Source: DASSUW01 sp963730535 (GTDB lineage: Bacteria; Actinomycetota; Thermoleophilia; Solirubrobacterales; Solirubrobacteraceae). Taken from it: a DNA stretch of 64,000 nt. Below, in pieces: positions 7,579 through 15,539 of this stretch (positions within the stretch are counted from its first letter, which is position 1; each line of letters begins with the position of its first letter). Made by a program: the position numbers and the translations under genes. The DNA lies in NCBI GenBank assembly GCA_963730535.1, contig CAVSRU010000014.1, positions 186,001-250,000 on the forward strand, given 5' to 3'. Under the pieces are notes generated by a model. The model saw only the letters and a program-made list of their open reading frames with translations, did no database searches and was not told the DNA's origin.

Positions 7579-9873
7579 GTGAGCTCGTCTAGCCCGCATG
7601 AGTTCCTCGGCATGGGCGTCGAGGAAGTGCTCGGCCACATTCCCGCCGCGGTTGTGGTCGTCGAAGCCGGGTCGCGTCGAATCGTGTACGCGAACCCCCG
7701 CGCCCGGCAGATGACCGCGCAGCTCGGTCGGTCGATCCCGCCCGATCTGACGGAGGACTGGGAGATCTTTCATCACGACGGGCGGCCGTACGACGTCGAC
7801 GAGTGGCCGCTGGTCCGCTCGCTCACGACCGGCGAAGAGGTCGTCGACGAGGAGTACTTCAATCTGCGCGCGGACGGTAGTCGGCTGTTCGTGCGCGCCA
7901 GCTCGGCCCCCATCTTCGACGACGCCGGGGCGATCGTCGGCGGCGTGCTCGTGATGACGGACGTGACCGAGCAGAAGGCCGAGGCTGAGCGACTGACGTA
8001 CCTGGCCGGACTGCTGGACAACACCGAGGATGCGATCGTCGCGCTCGACGCCGAGTGGTTCGTAACGGTGTGGAACCCGGGCGCTGAACGGATGTACGGC
8101 TGGACGGCGGACGAGGTGCTGGGTCGTCACACGCTGGAGGTCGCTCGCCTGGAGATGAGCTACGAGGAACGGGCCGAGGTGCGCCGCGCGGTGGCCGAGC
8201 ACGGGCGCTGGCGTGGCGAGGTGGTCGCGTACCGCAAGGACGGCACACCGGTGTGCGTCGAGGTGATCACCGTCGCTGTGCGCGGCGAGCGGGGCGGGAT
8301 CACGGGCTACCTGGGGATCCACCGCGACGTGAGCGAGCGCAAGCGGGCCGAGGAGGACCTGCGCGAGGCACGGCGGCGCAGCGAGGCGATCCTGGAGAGC
8401 ATCACCGACAGCTTCGTCTCGGTGGACCGTGACTGGCGCTACACGTACGTCAACGACAACGCGCTGGCCGACGCGCGTACAGCGCTCGGCGACGAGCTCA
8501 CGCGCGACGATCTACTCGGCAAGAACTGTTGGGACGTGTTCCCCGAACTTATCGGGACGATCTTCCACGAGCAAATGCACACGGCGCTCCGGCAGCAGAG
8601 AACGGCGCGGTTCGAGGCGTACGCGCCCGGAACAGACGCCTGGCTGGAGGTGAACGCGTACGCGCGGGACGACGGTGCTCGCGATCTACTCCCGCGACAT
8701 CACCGAGCGCAAGCGGGTCGAGGAGGAGCTGCGCCGGCGGGCCGAGCAGCAGGCGCTCGTCGCCGAGCTGGGGCGGCGTGCGTTGGCCAGCGACGATCTG
8801 CAGTGGGTGCTGGAGGAGGCGGTCGGCCTGCTGGTCCGGACGCTGGGCGTCGAGTTGGCGTGCGTGGCGGAGTTGCCGGCGGACCGCGATGACGTGATCC
8901 TGCGCGCCGGGGTGGGATGGCGGGAGGGCTACGTCGGGCGGCGCTTCGAGCGCGGCCGCGACTCGCAGGTCGGGTACACGCTGCTCCGCGGCGAGCCGGT
9001 GATCGCCGAGGACCAGGCACACGATCCGCGGTTCAAGCGCAGTGCGCTTGCGGACGAGCACGGCGCGGTGAGCGCCCTGACCGTGATGATCGAGAGCCCG
9101 GACGAGCCGTTCGGCGTGCTGGAGGCGCTGTCCACGCGCCGGCGATCGTTCTCGCCGTCGGAGGTCGGCTTCGTGCAGGCGGTCGCCAACGTGCTGGCGA
9201 GCGCGGTCGAGCGCAGTCGTGCGCACGAGCGGCTGCTCGAGGTGCTGGAGGCGGAGCGGCGCCGGATCGCGCGCGACCTGCACGACGAGGCGCTCCAGAG
9301 ACCTCACGCACGCGCTGGCGCTCGCCGGGCGTGCCCGCAGCGCCCGCGGCGCCAGCGCGCCGCCGGACGAGCTGTCGGCGGCGCTCAAGTGCGTGGGCGA
9401 GCAGCTGCGCGCGGCGATCTACGACCTGCGCCTGGGCGGCGAGCAGCGGCACGCCGTTCCCTCAACTGCTGGAGTCGCTCGTCGCCGTGCACCGCGCGAT
9501 CGCGGTCGACCCGGAGATCGAGCTGGACCTGCGCGGCGGGATTCCCGCCGGTCCGCTCGGGGCGACCGGCACCGAAACGCTGCGCATCCTTGGCGAGGCG
9601 CTGACGAACGCCCGGCGCCACGCGCGTGCTCGGCGCGTCCGCGTCAGCGTGTGGAGTTCGGATGGCAAGCTCCACGCCGAGGTCTCCGACGACGGGCGCG
9701 GATTCGATCCCGCCGAGCGGCCGGCGCGCATCGCCGGGCATGGGATCGCGGGAATGCGCGAGCGCGCGGCGCTCCTCCACGGACGTCTGGACATCGTCGG
9801 CGAGCCGACGACGGGCACCACGGTCCGCTTGGAGGTGCCGCTCCGGCCGGCTCATGAGCGCGCAGCCGAGCAG
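7579..9873 (+). pseudogene. PAS-PAS-PAS-GAF sensor histidine kinase, three frame breaks
   Basis: Domain order is readable across four frame segments: PAS (about 7620-7980), PAS with a PAC motif (about 8010-8340), PAS (about 8380-8690), GAF (about 8760-9210), the HisKA_3 dimerisation motif RRRIARDLHDEALQ (about 9255-9298), and the HATPase (NARRH, DDGRGF, GHGIAGMRER, 9600-9830). Frame breaks lie at about 8677-8682, 9295-9299 and 9449-9452; in each case deleting one base restores the family sequence. The last segment reads without a stop into the response regulator. This is a NarX/DegS-type cytoplasmic kinase with no membrane helix. It is either a pseudogene or an intact gene spoiled by insertion errors. 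Start GTG 7579 is uncertain (ATG 7612 is possible). Confidence 0.7.
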
Positions 9874-10518
9874 GTGCGCGTCCTGCTCGTGGAGGACCAC
9901 ACCGCCGTGCGGGAAGCGATCGCGGGCATGCTCGAGCGCGAGCCCGACCTGACCGTCGTCGGCCAGGCCGAGTCGCTGGCCGCGGCCCGCGAGCTGCTGC
10001 ACAGCGTCGATGTCGCCGTGCTCGATCTCGCGCTGCCGGACGGCGACGGCATCGCGTTGATCCCGGAGCTTCGGGCGGCCAGCCCGGAGGCTCAAGTCCT
10101 CGTGCTGAGCGCCAACCTGGACCGCGCGCAGACCGCCCGCGCGATCGACGCCGGCGCCGCCGGCGCGCTCGACAAGACCGCCGACCTCGACCAGGTCGTT
10201 GATGCCATCCGGCGCCTACGCGCGGGCCAAGCCCTGCTGGCCGGCCACGAGATCGTCGAGCTGCTCCGGTTCGCCAGCCACCGCCGCGAGCAGGAGCGCG
10301 AGGACCGTCAGGCGATCGCCAGCCTGACGCACCGCGAACGCGAGGTGCTCAAAGCCCTCGCCGCGGGCCTCGACGGCCAGACGATCGCCGACAGGCTCGG
10401 GATCAGCATCCGCACCGAGCGCAACCACGTCGCACGCATCCTCAACAAGCTCGGCGTCCACACGCAACTCCAAGCCGTTCTCTTCGCCCTCCGCTACGGA
10501 CTCATCGACGAGCCATGA
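9874..10518 (+). CDS. NarL/FixJ-family response regulator
   Basis: Receiver domain VRVLLVEDHTAVREAIAGML with the acidic pair, phospho-acceptor Asp in DVAVLDLALPDGDG and the Lys in ALDKTADLDQVV. A GerE/LuxR helix-turn-helix follows: LTHREREVLKALAAGLDGQTIADRLGI and the recognition region to the end. It is in frame with the HATPase end of the kinase, with no stop between, so it could be translated as a fusion. GTG 9874 is the natural start of the receiver; no good ribosome site is seen. The HTH helix contains SIRTERNHVARILNKLGVH, with RTERNH in place of the usual VxTHV, so it diverges from the family norm. Partner of the upstream kinase. Confidence 0.75.
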   Translation: MRVLLVEDHTAVREAIAGMLEREPDLTVVGQAESLAAARELLHSVDVAVLDLALPDGDGIALIPELRAASPEAQVLVLSANLDRAQTARAIDAGAAGALDKTADLDQVVDAIRRLRAGQALLAGHEIVELLRFASHRREQEREDRQAIASLTHREREVLKALAAGLDGQTIADRLGISIRTERNHVARILNKLGVHTQLQAVLFALRYGLIDEP

Positions 10519-10557
10519 GGGCCACACGCCCGCGCCGCTGTTCGGCGGGCCCCCGCA

Positions 10558-11346
10558 CTAGCTTGAGGTCGGGGCCTGCGTCGCGGCGGCGTGGAGCGTG
10601 TCGAGCGCCTGTTGCTCGAGCTGGCGCACGCGTTCGGCACTGATGCCGAGGTAGGCGCCGAGGCCGCGCAGCGTTCGCACAGGCCCGTCGAGGCCATAGC
10701 GGCCGCGCAGGATCGTCTGCTCGCGGCGCGACAGGCTCGCGATCCGCGGGAGAAGGCTCGTGAGCGCCAGGCGGCCGGCCGCACGCTCGTACGCCTCCTC
10801 GGCCGCTGGGTCCGGCAGCCGCTCACCGAACGTGTCGCCGCGGACACCCTCATCGCCGCTGCTCGGCTCCTCGAGCGAGCACGGCACCCGCTCGACCGCG
10901 ATCAGGCTCTCCACCTGCGCGCGCTCGATGCCCGTCTCACGCGCGAGCTCCCCGCAGGACGGCTCACGGCCGTGCACCTGGACGTAGACGCGGCGCGTGT
11001 TCCGCACGCAGGCAAGCTGGCGCGCGGCACGATCCGGCACGACGAAGGGTCGGCTCAGCTCGGACACCAACTGCTGCATCGCCTGGCGAACCCACCACGA
11101 CGCATACGCCCAGAACGGAGTTTCCAGCTCCGGGTCATAGCGCTCGAGCGCCCGCAGCAGCCCCACCACGCCCTCCTGCATCAACTCCTCCCGCCCGACC
11201 CCGGACGCCCCGCGGTAGCCGCGTGCGACGTTCCCGATCAGCGGCGTGAACGCCTCGAGCAACGCATCGCGCGCCTCGCCCCGGGACTCCTTCGCCGCCA
11301 ACACCAGCTCGCGCTCGCTCAGCTGCCCACGCACCGTTACACCCAA
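10558..11346 (-). CDS. RNA polymerase sigma factor, sigma-70 family (regions 2-4)
   Basis: A 262-residue sigma factor without the long N-terminal region of a housekeeping sigma. Region 2 is well kept (EELMQEGVVGLLRALERYDPE, then FWAYASWWVRQAMQQ), region 3 begins at RPFVVPDRAARQL, and region 4 ends the protein (LSRREQTILRGRYGLDG, then LGAYLGISAERVRQLEQQAL). The RpoD-like region 4 without anti-sigma genes nearby suggests a group 2 alternative sigma. It converges with the NarL regulator, 39 bp apart. It shows no frame breaks although its neighbours do. Confidence 0.87.
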   Translation of the reverse strand: MGVTVRGQLSERELVLAAKESRGEARDALLEAFTPLIGNVARGYRGASGVGREELMQEGVVGLLRALERYDPELETPFWAYASWWVRQAMQQLVSELSRPFVVPDRAARQLACVRNTRRVYVQVHGREPSCGELARETGIERAQVESLIAVERVPCSLEEPSSGDEGVRGDTFGERLPDPAAEEAYERAAGRLALTSLLPRIASLSRREQTILRGRYGLDGPVRTLRGLGAYLGISAERVRQLEQQALDTLHAAATQAPTSS

Positions 11347-12246
11347 CCCGCCGATTCACGCGCAGCCAGCGATCCGATCGCCGTCGGACACGGAAGCGGC
11401 GCCTCAGATCGACGTAGCGCCACCACCACCGCCGGTCGCCGGAGGCCGGCAGTCCCCCCGGCCCGTTGCGAGCGAGCGACCAAAGCGAGCTGAGACGGCT
11501 CAAAGGGGTCACACGAGCTCCACGACCCACCTGCCCGATTTGACCCGCGATCACACCAAGACCCAGCCACACGTGCGGCAAACTGACGACGGCGGTCACG
11601 CCGCTGGTCTGGACCGCCGCAAAGAAAATAAGCAGTCGACCAACGCCGGCCGATGGCTACGTCGTCGCCACCTGCCTACGAACGTCCCGGCGACCGGGCA
11701 CCTGATCGACCTCGACCAGATCCAGCCGGTGCTCGTCTGAGGGCAGTAGACACCGTGACAAGCCTCCCGGTCTACCATCAGCACGCCGAGCGCCGCCTGC
11801 CCTCCCGGCGCCCTCACTCGGCGCGATCCGTACCGACCACCACGTCGCAACACGGGAAGCGGCGACGGATGCATCGCGCACAACCCCCCGCGTCCCACAA
11901 AGCGTACGCACGCGGCACCGACACTCGTCAACCGGGAGCCGCTTGTGACACAGACCTTACGGCGGCCACGAGCCCACCATCGGTCGCCGCGCTGTCGCAT
12001 CCAGGCCGATGCAGCCGAGCGGCCCCGACGCGCGGAGGCGCTCGGAACGGACGAGCTGCGAGTGTCGCAGCAGGCCGCGCTCGCGCTTTCGCACCCGTCA
12101 ATGGAAGCGAGCGTGTCCCGATCCCACGCTCCAACCGCGCTGCGACTGGCCTGCGACTCGCTGGAAGCGGCGATCTGCGACTCGCCTGCGACTCGATCGC
12201 CGCCGCTCAGCGGAAACCCCTGCAAATCAAGTCGCGCTTGTCGCAA
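11347..12246. other. Gene-free stretch between sigma factor and tmRNA
   Basis: About 900 bp with no reading frame that looks like protein on either strand: candidate frames have no domain, no ribosome site and actinobacterial codon bias only by chance. It holds a locally AT-richer patch near 11621-11640 and short direct repeats of tgcgactcg around 12139-12201. It may be a degraded remnant of the accessory zone to its left. Confidence 0.5.
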
Positions 12247-12275
12247 CAAATCCCGCCCGAAACGAGCGGGATTTG
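12247..12275 (-). terminator. Terminator of the tmRNA gene
   Basis: Perfect 10-bp inverted repeat CAAATCCCGC / GCGGGATTTG with a 9-base loop, 37 bases downstream of the tmRNA 3' end on the leftward strand, followed by TTGCGAC. The placement fits an intrinsic terminator. Confidence 0.7.
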
Positions 12276-12312
12276 CAGGTACGTCCTGGACTGTCGGTTC
12301 AACCTGAACCAG

Positions 12313-12685
12313 TGGAGACGGTGGGAATCGAACCCACGTCCGCGACCGCGCTCAGGACGGCGTCTACGAGCGTATCCGGCGCTCTGTGTCTCGCCCCCCG
12401 CTCGCCACGCCGGCAGGGTTGAGGGGGGCCAGCCTCTAAAGGTGTCCCTCGCGCGGATGAGGCAATCCTCGCGAGGTGAGCCTGCTAGTTGAGTCGGGCT
12501 CCCCGTCGCAGGCTCCGGGGGACCGACGTCTCACCTAACCGGGGCTAGGCGAGTGCGAAGTCGTGAGACCCCGCGATGGACTTGGTGTCCGCACTTATGG
12601 TTTTCCCGGTGTTTTTCGAGGCCTCCGGGAACCTCGGCTCGCAACCGCCCCTGCGAAACGGCCACGTCGAAGCCGTGTCGTCCCC
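12313..12685 (-). ncRNA. ssrA: Transfer-messenger RNA
   Basis: Rescues stalled ribosomes together with SmpB, encoded 2.4 kb away on the same strand. The 5' end reads GGGGACGACACGGCTTCGAC, the tmRNA hallmark, and pairs with the 3' CGTCTCC of the acceptor stem (one G-U); the T-arm is GTGGGTTCGATTCCCAC. The discriminator A is not followed by an encoded CCA. The tag frame starts at GCG and reads ADTKSIAGSHDFALA, then TAG (12545-12592 region). The tag therefore ends in FALA rather than the usual FALAA or YALAA. Stem-rich pseudoknot segments fill the rest. A TACAAT box at 12707-12712 is the likely -10 element, giving a short 5' precursor. Confidence 0.95.
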
Positions 12686-12735
12686 AGGGGGTTATGTTCG
12701 CGGTCCATTGTAGAGCGACGGGAGGGGGAGGGCTG

Positions 12736-14106
12736 ATGCGGACGTTCGACGTGGTGGTGGTCGGGGCTGGGCCCGCGGGCGAGGTGGCGGCCGGCCGAGC
12801 CGCCGACAAGGGCCTCAAGGTCGCCATCGTCGAAGACCGGCTCGTGGGCGGCGAGTGCTCGTACTGGGCCTGCATGCCGTCCAAGGCGCTGCTGCGGCCG
12901 TACGAGGCGCTGGCCGAGGCGCGTCGCGTCAGGGGCGCGGCGGAGGCCATCACCGGCGAGCTGGACGTCGCCGCCGTGCTGGCCCGCCGCGACGAGATCA
13001 TCCACGACCTCGACGACTCCGCTCAGCTCCCGTGGCTCGAGGATCGCGGCATCGAGCTCCTGCGCGGCGTCGGGGAGCTGACCGGGGAGCGGCGCGTCAG
13101 GGTCGGCGGCGAGGAGATCGAGGCGACTCGCGCGGTGATCCTGGCCACCGGGTCGATCCCGTCGATGCCGCCGATCGAGGGCCTGGACGGCATCGACGAC
13201 ACGTGGACGAACCGCGAGGCGACCACCACTAAGACGATCCCCGACAGCCTGGTGATCCTCGGCGGCGGGGTGGTCGGCGTCGAGATGGCGCAGGCGTTCC
13301 AGACGCTCGGCGCCCACGTCACGCTGATCGAGGGCGAGCGGCGGCTGCTCCCGCGCGAGGAGGAGTACGCGTGCGAGCAGGTGACCGACGCGCTCGACGA
13401 GTACGGCGTCGACATCCGCACGGGCCAGAAGGCGACGAAGGTGGAGCAGCGGGGCGAGACCGTCGTGGTAACGACCGCGGACGGCCGCGAGGCGCAGGGC
13501 GAGGTGCTGCTCGCCGCCCTCGGCCGCAAGCCGCAGACGAAGGGCCTCGGGCTCGAGGCGCTCGGGATCGACACCGACCAGCCGGTGCAAGTCGACGCCC
13601 ACATGCGCGCCGACGGCCACCCGTGGCTGTACGCCATCGGCGACGTGAACGGGAAGGCGCTCTTCACCCACATGGGCAAGTACCAGGCCCGGATCGCCGT
13701 GGACCACATCCTCGGTGAGGAGACCGCGCGTGACCACGGGGCCGACGGCCCGCTCAGCCCGCGCGTGATCTTCACCGAGCCGCAGGTGGCTGCCGTGGGC
13801 CACACGACGGACACGGCCGCCGCGGCCGGGGTCGAGGTGGAGGTCGTGGAGACGTCGACGTCAGGCAACGCGGGCGGGTCGTTCTACGGCCACGACGCCC
13901 CGGGCACGTCGCGGCTGCTGATCGACCCCGAGCGGCGCGTCATCGTCGGCGCGACGATCACCGGCGCCGAGGTGGCCGACATGCTGCATGCCGCCACGAT
14001 CGCGATCGTCGGCGAGATCCCGCTCGAGCGCCTCCGCCATGCCACCCCCTGCTTCCCGACGCGCAGCGAGATCTGGCTCTCGCTCCTCGGTGACGCCGGC
14101 GTCTGA
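12736..14106 (+). CDS. FAD/NAD(P) disulfide oxidoreductase (dihydrolipoamide dehydrogenase-like)
   Basis: A 456-residue class I pyridine nucleotide-disulfide reductase. FAD motif VVGAGPAGEVAAGRA at the N-terminus, redox-active CX4C in GGECSYWACMPSK (about residues 38-50), NAD(P) motif ILGGGVVGVEMAQ (about 173-185), and YAIGDVNG before the dimerisation domain. The C-terminal catalytic His region reads HAATIAIVGEIPLERLRHATPCFPTRSE rather than the canonical HxHPTxSE, so it is not a standard lipoamide dehydrogenase or glutathione reductase. ATG 12736 follows a purine-rich GGAGGGGGAGG ribosome site. The substrate is unknown; mycothiol-, mercuric- or quinone-type roles are all possible. Confidence 0.83.
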   Translation: MRTFDVVVVGAGPAGEVAAGRAADKGLKVAIVEDRLVGGECSYWACMPSKALLRPYEALAEARRVRGAAEAITGELDVAAVLARRDEIIHDLDDSAQLPWLEDRGIELLRGVGELTGERRVRVGGEEIEATRAVILATGSIPSMPPIEGLDGIDDTWTNREATTTKTIPDSLVILGGGVVGVEMAQAFQTLGAHVTLIEGERRLLPREEEYACEQVTDALDEYGVDIRTGQKATKVEQRGETVVVTTADGREAQGEVLLAALGRKPQTKGLGLEALGIDTDQPVQVDAHMRADGHPWLYAIGDVNGKALFTHMGKYQARIAVDHILGEETARDHGADGPLSPRVIFTEPQVAAVGHTTDTAAAAGVEVEVVETSTSGNAGGSFYGHDAPGTSRLLIDPERRVIVGATITGAEVADMLHAATIAIVGEIPLERLRHATPCFPTRSEIWLSLLGDAGV

Positions 14107-14119
14107 GGAGGGCGTTAAC

Positions 14120-14237
14120 GAAATCGACGCGAACGGAGCCGCTCGAGGAGCCCCCCAGCTACGGCGAACCGTCTCTGGGATAGGCGGCGGGCCTCTCACC
14201 TCAGTGGCCTCGCTCTTTGCGACTCACGTCCGCGTCT
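14120..14237 (-). ncRNA. Candidate structured RNA, downstream unit of a tandem pair
   Basis: The start is inferred at about 14237, just after a promoter TTGTGC-N17-TACGTT (14272-14267 and 14249-14244). The RNA would begin AGACGCGG. A closing stem GACGCGGACG / CGTTCGCGTC (10 bp, one G-U) joins its ends. The core GCGAGGCC-loop-GGCCCGC, with loop ACTGAGGTGAGA, is identical to the upstream unit. A second hairpin, CCCAG-AG-ACGG-TTCG-CCGT-AG-CTGGG, has a UUCG tetraloop. No family is recognised. Its 3' end and terminator are less clear than in the other unit. Confidence 0.55.
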
Positions 14238-14335
14238 GGGAACAACGTATGCGTTGGGACCGCGGAGCACAAGGGGTTTCTTCCGTCGATCCCGCATTCT
14301 CCGCGTTTTTCGTGCGCGTGGCGCCCCTAGAACGC

Positions 14336-14455
14336 AAAAAGACGCGGAGGGAGCCGCTTGAGGAGCCCTCCGCGCCGGTGCAAGCACCGCTGCGGACGGG
14401 GCGGCGGGCCTCTCACCTCAGTGGCCTCGCTCTCTGCGTCTCGACCTCCGCGTCT
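14336..14455 (-). ncRNA. Candidate structured RNA, upstream unit with terminator
   Basis: Promoter TTGCGA-N18-TAGCTT (14492-14487 and 14468-14463) precedes AGACGCGG at about 14455. The RNA of about 120 nt has a closing stem GACGCGGAGG / CCTCCGCGTC and the same GCGAGGCC / GGCCCGC hairpin with invariant loop as the second unit. A hairpin TCCGC-AG-CGGTGC-TT-GCACCG-GC-GCGGA has the same shape but different sequence. The 3' part also forms CGCGGAGGG / CCCTCCGCG (14343-14374) followed by TCTTTTT, an intrinsic terminator. That hairpin and the closing stem use the same 3' arm and cannot form together. Confidence 0.6.
14343..14374 (-). terminator. Intrinsic terminator with U-tract
   Basis: Perfect 9-bp stem CGCGGAGGG / CCCTCCGCG with a 14-base loop, followed on the leftward strand by TCTTTTT (14342-14336). 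It would end transcripts of the upstream structured RNA and of the arsR gene reading through. Confidence 0.75.
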
Positions 14456-14540
14456 GGCGGCCAAGCTACCCGCCGTCGGCGCCGCCTCGCAAGGGCGACG
14501 GCGGCGCGATTGCCGCAATCTGCGATGAAATCCGCGGCGT

Positions 14541-14846
14541 TCAGCTCGCGCTGAGCACCGAGTCCAGCAGGCCCGGGAAGCGGGCGTCGAGCTCGTCGCG
14601 GCGGAGGCGGTTCACGACCGCCGTCCCCTCCGCGCGCTGCTCGATCACGCCGCTCTCGCGCAGCACGCGGAAGTGATGCGTGCCGGTCGACTTCGTGACC
14701 GGCAGCGAGAACGCGTTGCAGCGGCGCTCACAGCCGCCACCCGACGCGAGCCCGCGAACGATCTCGAGCCGCACCGGGTCGGCCAGCGCGTGGAGGACGC
14801 CTGTGAGCTCGAGCGTCTCGGCGGGAGGGTGGTGGAGCGAGCGCAT
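14541..14846 (-). CDS. ArsR-family winged-helix repressor
   Basis: A 101-residue ArsR/SmtB-type regulator: LHALADPVRLEIVRGLASGG as the first helices, then SLPVTKSTGTHHFRVLRESGVIEQRAEGT as recognition helix and wing (about residues 47-75). The CERRC Cys pair and His residues near the HTH could bind a metal, but many relatives with this layout sense other ligands. Its TACAAT -10 box (14858-14853) ends 6 bases before the ATG, implying a leaderless mRNA. An imperfect palindrome covers the upstream region. Confidence 0.87.
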   Translation of the reverse strand: MRSLHHPPAETLELTGVLHALADPVRLEIVRGLASGGGCERRCNAFSLPVTKSTGTHHFRVLRESGVIEQRAEGTAVVNRLRRDELDARFPGLLDSVLSAS

Positions 14847-14852
14847 GAGTCC

Positions 14853-14898
14853 ATTGTACGACGACTATCGAACGAGTTTGGTACGATGATCGTCGTAC
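14853..14898. promoter_or_regulatory. arsR promoter and palindromic operator
   Basis: Inverted arms GTACGACGACTATC (14856-14869) and GATGATCGTCGTAC (14885-14898) match at 12 of 14 positions. The right arm lies in a tighter palindrome centred on GATC (14882-14897). The arsR -10 box TACAAT occupies 14853-14858 on the leftward strand, overlapping the left arm, so the site suits autorepression and control of the rightward short ORF. Confidence 0.65.
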
Positions 14899-14923
14899 TT
14901 TCGGAAGACAAGGAGTCCTCCCC

Positions 14924-15016
14924 GTGAGTCCCGCTTCATCCTCCCCACCCCCCACCCCGCCCGACCGGCCGCCGTTCCGGCGCGTCGTCGTGTTCACCGG
15001 ACGCGCCAACGGCTGA
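14924..15016 (+). CDS. Possible 30-residue small protein under ArsR control
   Basis: GTG at 14924 lies 8 bases after an AAGGAG ribosome site (14910-14915 region) and opens a 30-codon frame. The N-terminal half is Ser/Pro-rich; the end reads PPFRRVVVFTGRANG. It is divergent from arsR, shares the operator, and is followed within 10 bp by a strong terminator, so it is laid out as a complete tiny gene. A 13-codon frame (ATG 14886) ends in a TGA overlapping this GTG. No family is recognised. It may alternatively be the trimmed remnant of a transporter gene, the usual ArsR partner. Confidence 0.35.
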   Translation: MSPASSSPPPTPPDRPPFRRVVVFTGRANG

Positions 15017-15023
15017 CCCACAG

Positions 15024-15056
15024 CGCCGGGCGTCCCTCCCCAGGGGGCGCCCGGCG
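15024..15056. terminator. Bidirectional terminator between short ORF and smpB
   Basis: CGCCGGGCG (15024-15032) and CGCCCGGCG (15048-15056) form a perfect 9-bp stem, with CCCC/GGGG inside the loop. It sits between the convergent ends of the 30-codon ORF and smpB. Confidence 0.7.
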
Positions 15057-15065
15057 TCCGCGGGG

Positions 15066-15506
15066 CTATCTACGGATCGCCCGCTCCATCTCGCGCTTCA
15101 TCTCCCGCTCCTTGATCGCCTGGCGCTTGTCGCCGACGTCCTTGCCGCGGGCGAGCGCGATCTCGACCTTCGCGCGGCCATCCTTGAAGTAGAGCCGCGT
15201 GGGCACGAGCGTGAGGCCCTTCTCGCGCGTCTTGCCGATCAGCCGTTCGATCTCGCGCCGGTGCATGAGCAGCTTGCGGGGCCGCTCTGGCTCGTGGTTC
15301 TCGCGTGAGGCGGGCGCGTAGGGCGGGATGTGCACGTTGTGCAGCCACACCTCCGACCCGCGCAGTGACGCGTAGCCGTCCTTGATCTGCGCCTTCCCTT
15401 CGCGCAGCGACTTGACCTCGGTGCCGGTGAGCACGAGGCCGGCCTCCCACGTCTCGAGGAAGTGGTAGCGGTAGCGCGCCTGGCGATTTGTCGCGATGTC
15501 TGGCAA
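15066..15506 (-). CDS. smpB: SsrA-binding protein SmpB
   Basis: tmRNA partner in trans-translation, about 146 residues from TTG at 15506. The family signature is complete: IATNRQARYRYHFLETWEAGLVLTGTEVKSLREG at the N-terminus, the YASLRGSEVWLHNVHIPPY strand, and GLTLVPTRLYFKDGRAKVEIALARGKDVGDKRQ, followed by the basic tail that enters the decoding centre. No ATG or GTG is available near the conserved start, and the reading frame opens far upstream into the divergent gene, so the TTG start is inferred. Its proximity to ssrA on the same strand fits their joint role. Confidence 0.9.
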   Translation of the reverse strand: MPDIATNRQARYRYHFLETWEAGLVLTGTEVKSLREGKAQIKDGYASLRGSEVWLHNVHIPPYAPASRENHEPERPRKLLMHRREIERLIGKTREKGLTLVPTRLYFKDGRAKVEIALARGKDVGDKRQAIKEREMKREMERAIRR

Positions 15507-15539
15507 CGAAAGCTGATCGGGTTTGTAGGATTTAGAGCG

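Noticed and set aside
11596..12492. Overlapping long frames on both strands between sigma factor and tmRNA
   Set aside because: Low-complexity, no domain, partly over the tmRNA gene; no ribosome sites.
14188..14387. Short minus-strand ORFs across the tandem RNA region
   Set aside because: Composition is non-protein-like, and the region is better explained by conserved RNA pairing and promoters.
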